Source: Coffea arabica (lineage: Eukaryota > Streptophyta > Magnoliopsida > Gentianales > Rubiaceae). From it: a stretch of DNA of 64,000 nucleotides. The notes beneath the pieces were generated by a model that searched no databases, was not told the origin of the DNA, and saw nothing but the letters and a program-made list of their open reading frames with translations. The position numbers and the translations under genes are program-made. This document shows, piece by piece, positions 35,957 to 47,582 of the stretch. The stretch's first letter is position 1, and the number at the start of each line of letters is the position of its first letter. The stretch is taken from assembly GCF_036785885.1 (NCBI RefSeq), contig NC_092312.1:18680001-18744000 (forward strand), written 5' to 3'.

Positions 35957-37909
35957 AAGCTCAAATATTAAACGGGCAGAAAAAGTTCTGGCATTAGATT
36001 TCATTTCATCATTTAATTCAAGTATTTAATACTTCCTGTGGTTTCACTAATTAAAGTTGCCAAATACAAATTTCAATTATTGAGAAAAAAAAAAGAGCAC
36101 CATCCAACAGAATAGAATTCCTGGTATCATATGATTTCCTACAATGTAAACGAAAAAAGCTTGAGAAAAAGTAAAATTTGTACATTTCCATCATAATTTC
36201 ACACGCCATTAATTAGTCACCATTGCACTCATGTTTAAACACTTTCAAAGTAGTATGAGTATGAGAGAGGAAGATGATGATTTTGCTGCTAAGCTTTTCA
36301 CCCAATGCAGAAGATGAACTTTTTCTGCAATAGCTGTCGGCTGTAGCTTGTGGGTTCCTGGTAGAAGCCGCAGCGATTTGTCTTGTGGGTTCTTGGCAAG
36401 AGCTGTAGCCGAAGCTTGAGGTGGTTTGATGGTTAAAATTAGGGATTTGATTTGGGCAGCGGAGAGGAGAAGAGAAACAACAAAGCTCTGCTTGAGGAGA
36501 AGATGAAGTAGGCCCGAAGCTTTTTGACGGAATCTTTTGATTTTGAGGCAAATTTTGTTAAAACATTGCAACTAAGGCCTGCAATTGAGTGTGAACTTAC
36601 AAGCCTACCCCAAATGTTGACTTTTACTTGCAAAATGAACCTTGTATTCCACAAATTAACAAAATTTGTAGGATCGAAGTAGGATCGTAGGATCGTACGA
36701 TTCTATGCGATCCTACCGATCCTATCTCGATCCTATATAGATTCAAGGAATTTGCGATTTTGAGTGCGATCCGGATCGATTTTGCCTTTCCGGATCGTAT
36801 GATCGTACGATCCCACGATTCGGATCGCGATTTTAACAACCATGGTAAAGGCACTATATCTTTTGGTGAGTGCTTTCAAATACCGAATTGCACTAGATAC
36901 TTGAACTTGATACGTGACCAATATGAGTACATGTTATATACGTGAATTGATAGGGCAAGAGTGTACTTTATCGCACTTGCCCTTACGTGATATACTTGTT
37001 TATTGATTGCAATTGACTTGATATACTTGTTCATGATGTGCGCACTTCCTGAAATTCCGGAAACCCTGTGGCGAGTTACTCTAGTCGAGCCGGCAAGGGC
37101 TTGGTCGATTGGCTAACGAACCCTGGGTCTCTTGTATTGTCGAGTGGAGTGATATCTCCTCGACTAATCGGTATACTCGAGTATTACCACCCGTGTTTAT
37201 TGAGGATTTTGGGCCCAGTAGGGGGTGTGAATGGTGGACGGAGAGTCGTGTAAGTGGTGTTCTACTGGATTGGTTACTTACTTGAAAGTTGACGGAGTGT
37301 CAACTACTACGTGATCAAGCCTCTGGTAATGCAATGAGAATTTGGCTCCTGAGAGTCATCCGTATCCTTATACTTTGGAGTGATTATTGCTTATTGGATT
37401 ATTGTTGCTTGTGAAAAACTTCTACACTCGCTCATTTTAAGATTGCTACTTGACATGTTATTGTTCACATTTATGAACTTTTCATACTCGTTACTTTGCT
37501 ATATCGAAAACTTGTACTTATAAATAATGGTCAATTTGCTATTTGGAACCTCACTGGGCTTTTAGCTCACTCCACTCCATTTGTTTTCCTTTCAGGGGTA
37601 CGAACGAGGTGTGAGATATGTAAAGTCTAGCATAGACTAGTTGTTTGATTTTTGACTTGTACTCGCGCTATTCCTCGAATGGAACATGTTGTACTTGGTT
37701 TGTATACGTATTGAACTAGTTTGGTGTATTGAGACTTTGTACCTCGATTTCTATCAATGTAAATTATAAGTTTGAATTGTGAATGTTATTTATGGTTCAT
37801 GGATATGTGTACATAACTCGATTGGGTTAATGAGTGAGTCCTGGCGAGAGTTAGGCAGGCGGTCCGCCGAACCCTTTGGTACGCCTTAGGGGGAGGTGGG
37901 GTCGTCACA
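33040..37909. mobile_element. Solo LTR of a large LTR retrotransposon, with a nested DNA element
   Basis: Starts TGTAACATCCCG and ends GGGTCGTCACA, the TG...CA pattern of plant Ty3-type LTRs, and is flanked by an exact 5-base duplication TTAAA (33035-33039 and 37910-37914). It has no primer-binding site, gag or pol, and no second LTR in the window, so recombination between two LTRs best explains it. Without the 1.41 kb insertion at 35432-36845 the LTR is about 3.46 kb, a size known in the Tekay/Del lineage; lineage is inferred from size and ends only. Confidence 0.85.
35432..36845. mobile_element. DNA transposon nested in the solo LTR (1.41 kb)
   Basis: Imperfect inverted ends: CAAGGTTTGTAAAATCG on the left and, reverse-complemented from the right, CCATGGTTGTTAAAATCG. 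Flanks carry a 7-base direct repeat TAAAGGC (35425-35431 and 36846-36852). Subterminal regions are full of GGATCGTA/GATCGTAC motifs on both sides. The middle is non-coding. A hAT or Mutator-related origin is possible; the target duplication length is ambiguous. An AC/AT microsatellite lies at 35916-35956 within it. Confidence 0.75.
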
Positions 37910-37914
37910 TTAAA

Positions 37915-40136
37915 CCTCTTATGTTTAAAGATAAAATGATAAAATATGATAAGCAGTTTTAAATATTGTAAGTCATTTATTGCGATTTTATATACTCTTT
38001 TGTTTGAGTGTATATAAGTTATTTTTGGACATAGATGAAAGTAGAAAATTCATCTTGAAAGGACGAACTTGAATATACCTAAACTTATATATAGTACAAA
38101 ATATTTTTGATTTTTTGCCGGGGCAAAACTTTAAATCCATAAAGAGTATCCCCCATCCCCCACCCGTCTCCTGGCCTCCTTTTTTCTTTTTGGATTGTAC
38201 AAATGCGTCGTCTTTGGAAAAACTTTTTCTGAACTTCTTCATTCTCTCTATTTTTCCCTATGTTTTCATATTCGGATAGGGTATCGACTCGATCAAGTTT
38301 AGGAGTCAGGGATCAATGGGTTCGATCGGGGGTTGAATCGAGTGACGTCATAAATAAAAATTATTTAAAAATTAAAATATTATATATAAAATATCTAAGA
38401 GCATGTTAATATCAATAAAGGTATATTCATATATATTTGATGCTTCAAATATATTTAACAAGAAAATACAAAGAAATTAGAACGATCAAGTAGCAATTTA
38501 TATTATTCAATTAACATTAACAAGTTCAGAATTAAAATTATGGACTTGATTGAAAAATAACACCAAACATTAGGACAACATTTATAAAATATGAAATATT
38601 TGAGATATATTAATAATTTTTAAAAACTTAGAGGTCAAAAGATAATATTAATATTGGGTTTGTTTGGATAGTAAAATTATCCCAAATAATATTTCGCTTG
38701 TATTATAAACACATTATTCAACCCACCTTTTTATATTCCTAACCAACTTTTTATCTCACATACATCATATTACAAAAAGTGCTATAGTAATTATTCCAAA
38801 TAATATTTCAAATAATACTCTTCAAAACAAACAGAAAATGCTTTAACTTGTAAAAAACAAAAAAAAGCTTTCATACCAAATTGATTCTTGTTTCACCGAG
38901 TTTGACTAGTTTCTATTCATCCGATTTTTTAGATTAACTCGGATTGGACTTTTGGCTGGATCTTGGTTCGACCGATCGGACCGGCCAGTCTGGTCCGAAT
39001 TTAAAAATATAGGTTTTTCCTTCCATCACAAACAAAAGAAAACAAAACATCTTTGGTCTTCTTATTCCCTCCGTTCCTTATCCCTTCTTTTTTTTTTTTT
39101 TTTTATGTTTGTAATAAAACTTTTTTAGGATTTATTGTGAGAGTTTCTACTCTCCTAAAGATTCTTGGTGAGAGTGAACTTTCTCCTCTTCTAAAATTTT
39201 TTTTTGTTTGTAATTTTTTTAATATTTCTATTATTAGATCTAAGCTTTTAAAAAAAAAAATTGGTTATTATATTTGAGATTCCTTAAATCTCAACTTAAT
39301 ATTTGGATTTGAATTAGTTTATTACAAGCAGTGCGATTGAAAATATATACAAATTGGGATATAAATATTTGATCTCTTAAATTTTTAGAGTTTTATAATG
39401 TAATACAAATTTAAGATTTATAGTATCTAATATTTGTTTTTAGATTTGCTTGTATGTGTATGTTAATACTAATTTATGTCATCAATACAGATTTAATGAA
39501 ATGATCATGTTTTTTATTAAAAAAAATGTTGTCCTTGTCTATGCCCCAAGGCCCCTAATCATAGTTTTTTTATTAAAAAAAATGTTGGCTTTTCAGTGGG
39601 AAATTATTAAATAAAAAAAGGCATTTGGTTAAGTACTATAATTGAAGGCTAAGTCAAGTTATTAACCATAGGTTAGTACTATGTTTGCTTATATAATTCA
39701 AGAATCATTAGTGGAGAATGAACATCTTAGCACTGATTAATTATGTAGTAAAAGTATAGAATCCGCATACACGAAAATTCTTGTAGAAGGTACCAGATGT
39801 CCCTTGTTAAACTCACAAGCTCTCTTCTTTTCTCCTTCCACCTTGGACCGTTTGACATTTCTCCATGAACCCACCAAAAAAAGAAAAAAGAAAAAGGCAC
39901 AGATGCATGAAAATGCGGATCGCGAAACTCCAAAGGCTAATGGATGGAACCCACCAAACCTACATGTTCGTGACGCCACAGCAACATTTTATACAATGGA
40001 GATTATCGTAATGGTACATGGGAAGCTACAAAACATCATACATATTTGACAAGGCATTCTCAGTCCTATTCGGAAGCATCACCCTACGACTCTGACTTGT
40101 TAGTTGTTACGTGATCTAACATACAAGGCTAGACAT
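37915..40136. other. Gene-free stretch between solo LTR and MUSTANG gene
   Basis: No gene recognised. A MITE-family copy is seen at about 38655-38832. Around it, GATCGGACCGG-like sequence near 38960-38990 and TTCGATC sequence near 38310-38335 may be the ends of a larger element. A short motif, TTTTTTATTAAAAAAAATGTTG, cut to its core TTAAAAAAAATGTTG, occurs twice near 39518 and 39575. Confidence 0.4.
38655..38832. mobile_element. MITE of the 'TGTTTGGATT' family (copy c)
   Basis: Begins GGTTTGTTTGGATAGTAAAA and ends AATAATACTCTTCAAAACAAACAG. Inner motifs CCCAAATAATATTTC and ATTCCAAATAATATTTC also match in the two halves. Imperfect ends. Confidence 0.5.
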
Positions 40137-41888
40137 CTACAACTGTTCAAAACTCTTCAAGGTCTCTGCTTTGCAGGTCGTTTTGTAGTGCCCTGTTTGA
40201 TTGCAGCGACTACAATGAACTGTATGCTTTTCACGATTAACATCCTCTACGCATACCCGCTTCTTCTCAGGGCGTCCAGGTGGTCTTCGAAACTTGGGTG
40301 GTCGAACAAGTCGTACATCATCATCTACTGGAACATCACCTTCCTTCTTCCATTTGATCTTCCCAGGGATGCGAAGTATCTCTTCGGAGTATGACTCACG
40401 ATAAGAGCTTGCAGTGAAATACTTCTCTGTATAAGCATACACGTCTTTCTTATATGAAGTAAGAGCAGCAACTGCATGTGAACATGGTATTCCAAACAAC
40501 TGCCAATCACGGCAGGAGCAAGAACGGGTACCTATGTTCACAATGTGTGATCGCTCTGCTGATAGGACCTCAAATTCTACCTCATCAGACCGAAGCACCT
40601 GATATGTAGAGGAATGTTCCATCGCCTCCAGCAAGCGCTTCTCAGCAGTCGGTGCAAGCATGGAAATCCAAGTACTACTCTCTGCTCGCCGTTCCTCAAA
40701 CTCTGATATCAGTTTACTGTGAATCCGCTCAATTACCTGAACTATGGGCAGCTCTCGTGCTTCAAGAATCCACTGATTGAACTCCTCAATGTTTGAAGAG
40801 AGATGGCCATACCGTTTTCCTTCAAAATACATCAATGACCAACGGGAGTGAGAATATTGTTGAAGCCACTTTGCTGCATCCACGGAGATTTCCTGAATTT
40901 CAGCCAGTTTCTCTTTAAATCCATGGGCTGTGGTAGAATATGCGGCTTTCCATAATAGTTGAACAAGCCTTGAATTTCTAAACTCTTTACCCATGCTTTC
41001 ACTCAAGTGACGCATGCAAATTGCATGTGAAGAACCAGGAAATTTCCTTTTGACAGCATCTGCAATGCTTTTCTGTGCATCAGATAAAAAAGTTAGCTCA
41101 GGTATCCTCTCCGTGTGCATCTCTAATGCCTTATTTAACTCTGACAAGAACCACATCCAACTCTCATCATTCTCTACATCGACAACACCAAAGGCAATTG
41201 GAAATAATCCACCATCAGCATCAAAAGAAGTAGCTGACATTAAGGTACCAAGGTACTTGCTTTTCAACTGGATTGCACCAAGCCCAACAACTGGCAAGCA
41301 TCCACTCAAAAAGCCGTATATGGAAGCATAGAAAGCAATGAAGAGTCGCTGGAACCGGTTATCAGAACCAGCAGTAAACACCTCTGCACAACTTCCAGGA
41401 TTTGTCTTCTTAATTTGCTCGCAGTATGCAGGAAGAAGGCAGTATCCTTCTTCAGAAGACCCATATATGGCTTGCAGCCCCCGTTCCTTGGCACGCCAAG
41501 CTTGCTTGTATGGTATAATTATCCCATACTGTTTGTAGATGTCATGCAAAATATCTTTTGGCTTGTAATTTATGTTGTCCCTCAGTCGTTCCTCTATAAA
41601 GTTAACAATCCAATCCACAGAAGCCTGATGATGTCCAGTTTGGGCATTTCTCCCACAGGTGTGTGTTCCTTCAAGACTCCGTATTGTGAATGTTGGAGCA
41701 TTGGGAATCTTGACTGCACGTATACGCCAAGGACAACCATCTGCAGCACATTTTGCGATATAGCGAATCAGGTCACTCTTCACAATGCGAAGCTCAAAAT
41801 GTTGTGCAATAGCAGCTTCTTTAATTGCATTTCGGAATGTTTTGACATCAGGAAATTCTTGACCAACAACTAAGTTGTGGTCCTCCAT
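40137..41888 (-). CDS. MUSTANG (MUG)-type protein derived from a Mutator transposase
   Basis: One exon of 583 residues, starting at the first in-frame ATG (41888, MEDHNLVVGQEF). The order is: an N-terminal MuDR/FAR1-type zinc-binding DNA-binding domain (about 9-78, with CAADGCPWRI and THTC), a MULE transposase core (about 185-300), a SWIM zinc finger with CSCRDWQLFGIPCSHAV, and a C-terminal CCHC knuckle CSRCNQTGHYKTTC. This order and the flanking motifs match the MUSTANG family of domesticated transposases, which act as nuclear regulators. The first catalytic Asp of the core is Gly here (residue 204, in VVGLGAIQLKSK), so transposition by this protein is unlikely. No inverted repeats flank it. 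A leader intron is likely: donor CCCAG|GTCAGT at 43199 and acceptor CTCAG at 41943. Confidence 0.93.
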   Translation of the reverse strand: MEDHNLVVGQEFPDVKTFRNAIKEAAIAQHFELRIVKSDLIRYIAKCAADGCPWRIRAVKIPNAPTFTIRSLEGTHTCGRNAQTGHHQASVDWIVNFIEERLRDNINYKPKDILHDIYKQYGIIIPYKQAWRAKERGLQAIYGSSEEGYCLLPAYCEQIKKTNPGSCAEVFTAGSDNRFQRLFIAFYASIYGFLSGCLPVVGLGAIQLKSKYLGTLMSATSFDADGGLFPIAFGVVDVENDESWMWFLSELNKALEMHTERIPELTFLSDAQKSIADAVKRKFPGSSHAICMRHLSESMGKEFRNSRLVQLLWKAAYSTTAHGFKEKLAEIQEISVDAAKWLQQYSHSRWSLMYFEGKRYGHLSSNIEEFNQWILEARELPIVQVIERIHSKLISEFEERRAESSTWISMLAPTAEKRLLEAMEHSSTYQVLRSDEVEFEVLSAERSHIVNIGTRSCSCRDWQLFGIPCSHAVAALTSYKKDVYAYTEKYFTASSYRESYSEEILRIPGKIKWKKEGDVPVDDDVRLVRPPKFRRPPGRPEKKRVCVEDVNREKHTVHCSRCNQTGHYKTTCKAETLKSFEQL

Positions 41889-41942
41889 AAAACAATATAA
41901 CTCTGTGTTGCAACCAACTTGCCCCAACGTGTGGGTCAGCTT

Positions 41943-43199
41943 CTGAGCTTACTCATACAAGATGCTTGCCTATAATGCCAGTCTCATAGTTTATATGCAT
42001 TCCAACAGCATTCTAATTGAGATATTGCAAACCAAAGCTCATCACAAGTGACAACAATATGGTGAAATTGGAATTCAAGAAGGATGTAAGCACCAAAACT
42101 TACAATAAACACACCTCGTTAAAATGCAAAATAAAGATTTGTTTCATCAGTTCCCGGAATAGTCTGATCAATATGCTCCTCAAGATTACCTACAGCAAGT
42201 GCATTTCCACAAATTCCTGATGTCAAACAGATAATTACTAATATTCTGTGATACATATTAAACTCAACAAGAGGAATTCAACTGAGAATTCTAATAGACT
42301 CTTCCTTTTTATTGGCTTCGTTTGGATTGACTATTTTTTCAAAAACAAGTTTTTCAAAAACAATAAAAGTTATAACAAAGTACTCTAAAAGATAATCTAA
42401 AAATTAATTTAAAATTTTTTAAAATTTTACCAAATATCTCAAAATAAAGTGCCAATAAAAAATATTCCAAAATATTTTCTAAAAATATTTCAAAATATAC
42501 TCTTAAAACTCTGCTACAGCAAAATTTTTCAAAAACACCCCCAAAAACAGCTAATCCAAATTGTTTTTCCGCAAACAAATCAAAATGATACATACGAAAC
42601 ATTAAAATGCAACCAGCTTTGGTGTACAGAAAAAAATAAAGAAAAATTCACTCCTACTGTACTCTAATTAACGGTCATACCTAAGCTCATAAATTGCAGC
42701 TAAGAAAAAAAAAATTAATTTTAAGAAAATGACGTCAAGTAACAGAGAAGCAGCCAACTATAACAAAAACCCACCTGAACTAAAGTTCTATTTAATCTCT
42801 GTATTGAAAGGGAAAATCCCAAAACTGTAACTTTCTTAATACACCTACTCGTATCCAGCTAAACTTGTCGAAAAATGCAAGAAAAGATTAAATTCGAAAA
42901 TCTAGCTAAAAAAGAAGGAGGAAAATCTAGGCAAACAAATTTTCACTTAATAGTGGAAAAAAAGAAAACATTTTGTTACAAAAACACATAATTACACACC
43001 CAAAATCATAAATTACGCGGAAAAACTAAACCAAAAAAAAGTTATTAAAAAGGGAAAAACAACACTTTAAAATGTTGGGTTACAATTAGGGTTCAAATAA
43101 GAAGGGGGTAAAAGAAAACGTTACAATTTGAGATAAAAGATTAAATAAATTGGGGTAAAAAATCTAAGATAAATTGGAATGTTGAAGGGTACAACTGAC
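41943..43199 (-). other. Probable 5' UTR intron of the MUSTANG gene
   Basis: Bounded by a good donor and acceptor on the minus strand, with no coding sequence inside. It contains a MITE-family copy at about 42315-42565. The promoter should lie right of 43300. Confidence 0.55.
42315..42565. mobile_element. MITE of the 'TGTTTGGATT' family (copy d), inside a leader intron
   Basis: Begins CTTCGTTTGGATTGACTATT and ends AACAGCTAATCCAAATTG. The interior is A/T-rich with TTTCAAAAAC motifs at both ends in opposite orientation. Confidence 0.55.
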
Positions 43200-43468
43200 C
43201 TGGGAGAGATTGCAGGGAATCAGAGGAAGGAAGAGAAAACAGTCGGATTGGGAACTCTGAAGAAAGATTAGGTCACATCACATCATGGCCCATTGTTGTC
43301 ATTTGGAAAAGTGGTAGGGGTGTTTCCGGTATTTGAATTAGACTGGGGCTGTTAACGCTGGAGCAGAAAATGGATGCCCCGAAGTGTTCGGAGCCAGCTT
43401 CGAAAGATGGTTGCTCATTTATGGGGCAGGCTCCATATTCCGACCCGGAAGTTTATTTAGTTATTCAA

Positions 43469-43916
43469 GGTAAAAGACCAAAAAACTCTCTGCTTTACTA
43501 AATGTTCAAGTGCAATTTAATTCTATCTGATTTCAAAACTTACACTACAGCTCCTTATAATTTCAACAAAATTGAAAATGCGACGAGAAGCATCCAATCT
43601 AACAGTTGTATATAAAATGTTAATATTGCCCCTGTATAAATGATGTCGTTTGCTAGATGTTCAATTTAATTTCCTCTAATTTAGAAAACTATGCTATAAC
43701 TCCCTGTGATTTCAACTAAATTAAAAATTAAACGAAAAGCATTTCACGTATAGTAAGAGCAATATCGGCATTCACGCGCAATAGTTAGATTGGATACTTT
43801 CCATCCAATTTTTAATTTAGTTGAAATCACAATGAGGTATAAGGTAAGTTTCCAAATCAAATAGAGTTAAATTGAATATTCCGTAAACTACAGGGAATTT
43901 TTTGATATTTTACCCT
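43469..43916. mobile_element. MITE with about 110-base inverted arms
   Basis: The left arm starts GGTAAAAGACCAAAAAACTC and the right arm, reverse-complemented, GGTAAAATATCAAAAAATTC; similarity continues for about 110 bases. Exact 8-base flanks TTATTCAA lie at 43461-43468 and 43917-43924. Non-coding. Confidence 0.82.
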
Positions 43917-44332
43917 TTATTCAACAATGAATTACTTCGCAGGTCCTTGAACATATCTAAAGCAGTTTCCAATAGTGGAACTCCTAAAATTGCTCCATCC
44001 GAATTGCTTTTGAAGTTTAAGCCAGTTATTAGGACTTGAAAGTTTGTTTGATTCTTTCATGGATTAATCTTTTATATTCTAACAGTGTAAATAACATTAT
44101 CATGATAGCTTATTGAATCTAAATTTGAAATTTATATTTTATTTATGGATCATACACCAACAACTATAAATAACACACACACGCACTATCTAAGGGAACT
44201 CACAGCCCAACTCAAAAGGCATGCTGACTTTCAGACTACACTGAGGACCTTAAGTAGTATACACACCACGTTTATGGGTCATACGTCCATCGTGATAGCG
44301 CGTCGAAATATATATAAGATTAATTATCCTGG

Positions 44333-44600
44333 CTGTTTGCATGGATGCGCCTGGGCGATGGAACTAGATACATTAATCTGCCAATGCTGTATATTGTCAG
44401 ACCAATACACATGCGTACCAAGACTAAAGGGTCAAGGTTCAGTGCAGAAACAAGCACAACTGGCCCTCTGGAGTGTGATTGTCCAAGACTCAGATAATAG
44501 AAAATTGCTTGCTGGGTGTCGAACATCTCCTCACCAGCAAAGGCAGAATTCACCCGACAGAAGACATAAGCAATTGCGTTCATTGTACATGCCGCTCCTG
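44333..44600 (-). pseudogene. Decayed squalene epoxidase fragment (exon 7 equivalent)
   Basis: Translated on the minus strand, this aligns over about 85 residues with exon 7 of the intact squalene epoxidase at 52.1-56.0 kb. Shared points include YVFC against YKVFC, YYLSLG against DYLSLG, GPVVLVSALN against GPVALLSGLN, IYSIGRLMY against VYGVGRLLI, and PSPRRI against PSPSRM. It has lost residues in the first part and no other exon is recognisable nearby. It lies on the same strand as the intact gene, about 7.5 kb downstream of its end, so an old tandem copy is the simplest origin. Confidence 0.82.
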
Positions 44601-46851
44601 GAGTGGAACTGGGCTTAGCCGGCCGAGTTCATGATGTATTAGTTTTATATCCTAAGTTTATATATATATGTTGAAGACTGAAGAAGAGAAGGCAAGAGAC
44701 AAGCAAAACTTTAAAGTCAGTCCTCTAAAGTAATTCTGACCGATGGAAATGGCTTTCCTCTCTCGCAGTTGATCACTATCAATTGACAGTATTAGATGAT
44801 AAAGTTCTCCCTGGACTTGGCATACAGCTTCAAAGATACTGTCATACCACTGAACTTCTTTCAGGAAGTGTTCCACACTCAACAAAATGCAACACGCAAA
44901 TATCTTGTTAGCAGACAGTTAAGAAATGCGACAAAGTCATGCATGATTTATCAGTTACTTCAGCGCATTCTTTAGGCAAGGTCTGCATGTACATCAGCCC
45001 TAGCAAGTAATACAGGCGTGCCCACGAATAATTGATGATCATGTTGAAGGATGGATACAGTATCCAATCTGGACGTTAACCGCATGAATACACGCTACTT
45101 TAGAAAGGTTTACCGTCAATTTCTTGAGGAAGTCTTCTACAATTTAACTGCAACTTTTCCTTGAAAAGGATAATGGCAGGCGAGGCTTGGATCAGCAGAG
45201 AGCAGGCCCTTGTTAATACGAGAAACATGCCTCGTTGGTGCCAAATCATTCCCTTGACGAAAATTCATTTCTTGACTGCAATTCTTATAGAGGAGACTGG
45301 CCATGGAAAAATAATAAAGCGCATGAAATTGAAGCTCTTGAGAGAATATTTTTATTAAAGAGATAAACCGGCATACACGGCAATTCCTGAAACACAAATG
45401 GAATAAATGAAAAATAAAATAGCCAACATCAGCGGGGCCTATCTAGTGTCTAAGGGCCTGGATACCAACCAATTTGGGGCAGAGCCCAATTAATTCTTTG
45501 AATGGAGCCTAATAGTAAATTTGATTTATTATGGGCCAAACAGTGCCTATGCTTAAATCTTAAAAAAAAAAAAAAAAAAAAAAACCTCGAAACTGCTAAA
45601 CAATAGCTCCGTTTGAAGTAATTATTTTTGGAAGTATTTTTAAAATATTTTATTGTAACAGTGTATATGAAAAACTTTTACTATAGATATTTTTTGAAAT
45701 ATTTGATATATTGTATGGATGAGATTTTTTTTTGAGTTCTTTTTGTTTATGTTATTTTTGAGTTGTTTTTGATATATTGTTTATGTATTATGGAAGATGG
45801 ATCTTGAAATAATAATAAAATTTTATATTAAAAAATGAATGATAAATGGATAAAAATGAATGTAATTGCATGTTTTATTGATTTCAAAATGAAATACCTA
45901 CAATGTATTCAATTTGATAATCTTGTACAAAGATTTGAACACTTTTCACACCAATCAACCTTTAGTACGAAAACCAATATTGGTGGTTTAATTGACTCTG
46001 TTGAATTTTGTGAAATTCGTACTACAAAATAATTTTCAGTGAGACTTATCTTTCTTAGAAGTAAACTTGTTGAACCTTTTGAAGTATTTCAGTGGGATCA
46101 CTTTGGTGTAGACATTGTTTTATGTTTAGTTGTTTTCTCCTTTGCAATCTAGTAAGTTTGGAATTAAGGCCCTATTGAAATCAATAATGGAGCCAAGAGA
46201 GGTTGATGTGGGCCACGGCTCCCCCTCCCAAAAAAAGTATTGAAAATTTTAATTCAAAGTGTGTAAATATATGTGTAAAATAAAATTAACTTCCCTAATT
46301 TTTTTATAATTTTAGTTTATATTTATGAGAGTTTATATATATATATATATGAGTTAACCACCTTTGAATTAATTTTTTCTTCAAAAAAGGTTATTTATTT
46401 TTTCATACATTTATAATTAAAGTTAATATTTGATGTTTTTATATGTCATATATTTAAATAGATGAAGATTATTTTGAACATAATATATTAAGATAATTTT
46501 GTTAGGAAAAATTTTGGCCCCCCAGGAAAAAAATTCTGGCTTCCGTCACTAATTGAAATGTTTGTAGGTGGGATTCATCCATGATGAGAATATGATACAT
46601 AGTCTTATTTTTTTTTCACTATATTTGGTTTGTGTGGATGACAAATGAAAATGGGTTAGTAATCGTCAATTTTGTGAATGATTATGAGAATAAAATATGT
46701 TATGAGAATAAGATGTGTAAAATTATAGGAATTGTAATTTGGCTCCTAAATTTTGAATATGTGATTTTTGTAATGGTAAGTTTCTTAAATTATCAGTTAG
46801 TTATTACTATTAGTTGTGTGGTAAGTGTTAGTGGTAAATTTGAGATTTGCA
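44601..46851. other. Gene-free stretch with weak coding-like pieces
   Basis: Minus-strand frames at 44658-44885 and 45137-45397 have mixed composition but match nothing I know. An A run lies near 45562-45583. Sequence at about 46170-46560, ending CTGGCTTCCGTCACT, looks like a degraded transposon. A half copy of the local MITE family may start near 45609. Confidence 0.35.
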
Positions 46852-47574
46852 TAGAGCTGTTAAACGAACCGAGCTAACGTCGTTAGCTCGGTTCGTTTCG
46901 GCTCGTTCGTGTTCGTTAAAGGCTCGTTCGAAAGCCTTAAACGAACGAATATGAACGAATTTTTGTGTTCGTTTAATAATCGAGCGAACACGAACATGTT
47001 CTTGTGTTCGTTTAATAATCGAGCGAACACGAACATGTTCGCGAATTTTAACGAGCGTTCGCGAACAAGGACATAATTGTCATTTGACAAATTTTAGGGT
47101 TACTCATAAGAAATTCTAAAACTTTCCCCTTCCCTTTCCAACCTTACTTTTGTTTTCCTTCCCCATTGGCTGCTGCCGAAAATTTGTACTTGTCTTATGG
47201 CTGAATTTTTATATTTGAAGGACAAATTATTTTGTTTTATTTGTTGTTTTTATGTTAATGTTGGTTATGTAGTTATTGAATAATGGAATTTAGTCATTTA
47301 GTATTTTAATTATTTTTTAGGATGATTAATGATTTGTGTGGCATATTTAAGGCCTAGAATAATCTGGATTCGAACTTTTCGAGCGTGTTCGCGAACGGCT
47401 CGTTTATGTTAAACGAGCCGAACACGAACACGAACACGAACACGAATTTTACTTAACGAGTCGAACACGAACACAGATTTAGAGTTCGAAAGTTAACGAA
47501 CGAACACGAACGGAGTTCGAATCGCTTAACGAACAGAGCTCAAACATGAGATACTCGGTTCGTTTACAGTTCTA
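46852..47574. mobile_element. hAT-type MITE with exact 8-base target duplication (723 bp)
   Basis: Inverted ends TAGAGCTGTTAAACGAACCG and, from the right, TAGAACTGTAAACGAACCG. The 8-base duplication GATTTGCA is exact (46844-46851 and 47575-47582). Subterminal regions are packed with GAACACGAAC and CGTTCG motifs in both orientations. Near 46965-47040 a roughly 38-base unit with GTTCGTTTAATAATCGAGCG is repeated head to tail. No transposase. Confidence 0.93.
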
Positions 47575-47582
47575 GATTTGCA

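Noticed and set aside
33040-37909. Complete LTR retrotransposon
   Set aside because: No gag/pol, primer-binding site or second LTR in the window; a solo LTR with TTAAA duplication fits better.
40137-41888. Active Mutator transposon
   Set aside because: No flanking inverted repeats, first catalytic Asp missing, and clear match to the MUSTANG gene family.
46860-47090. 76-codon minus-strand frame with a repeated FVFARLLNEHKN
   Set aside because: It is a translation of the 38-base tandem repeat inside a hAT MITE.
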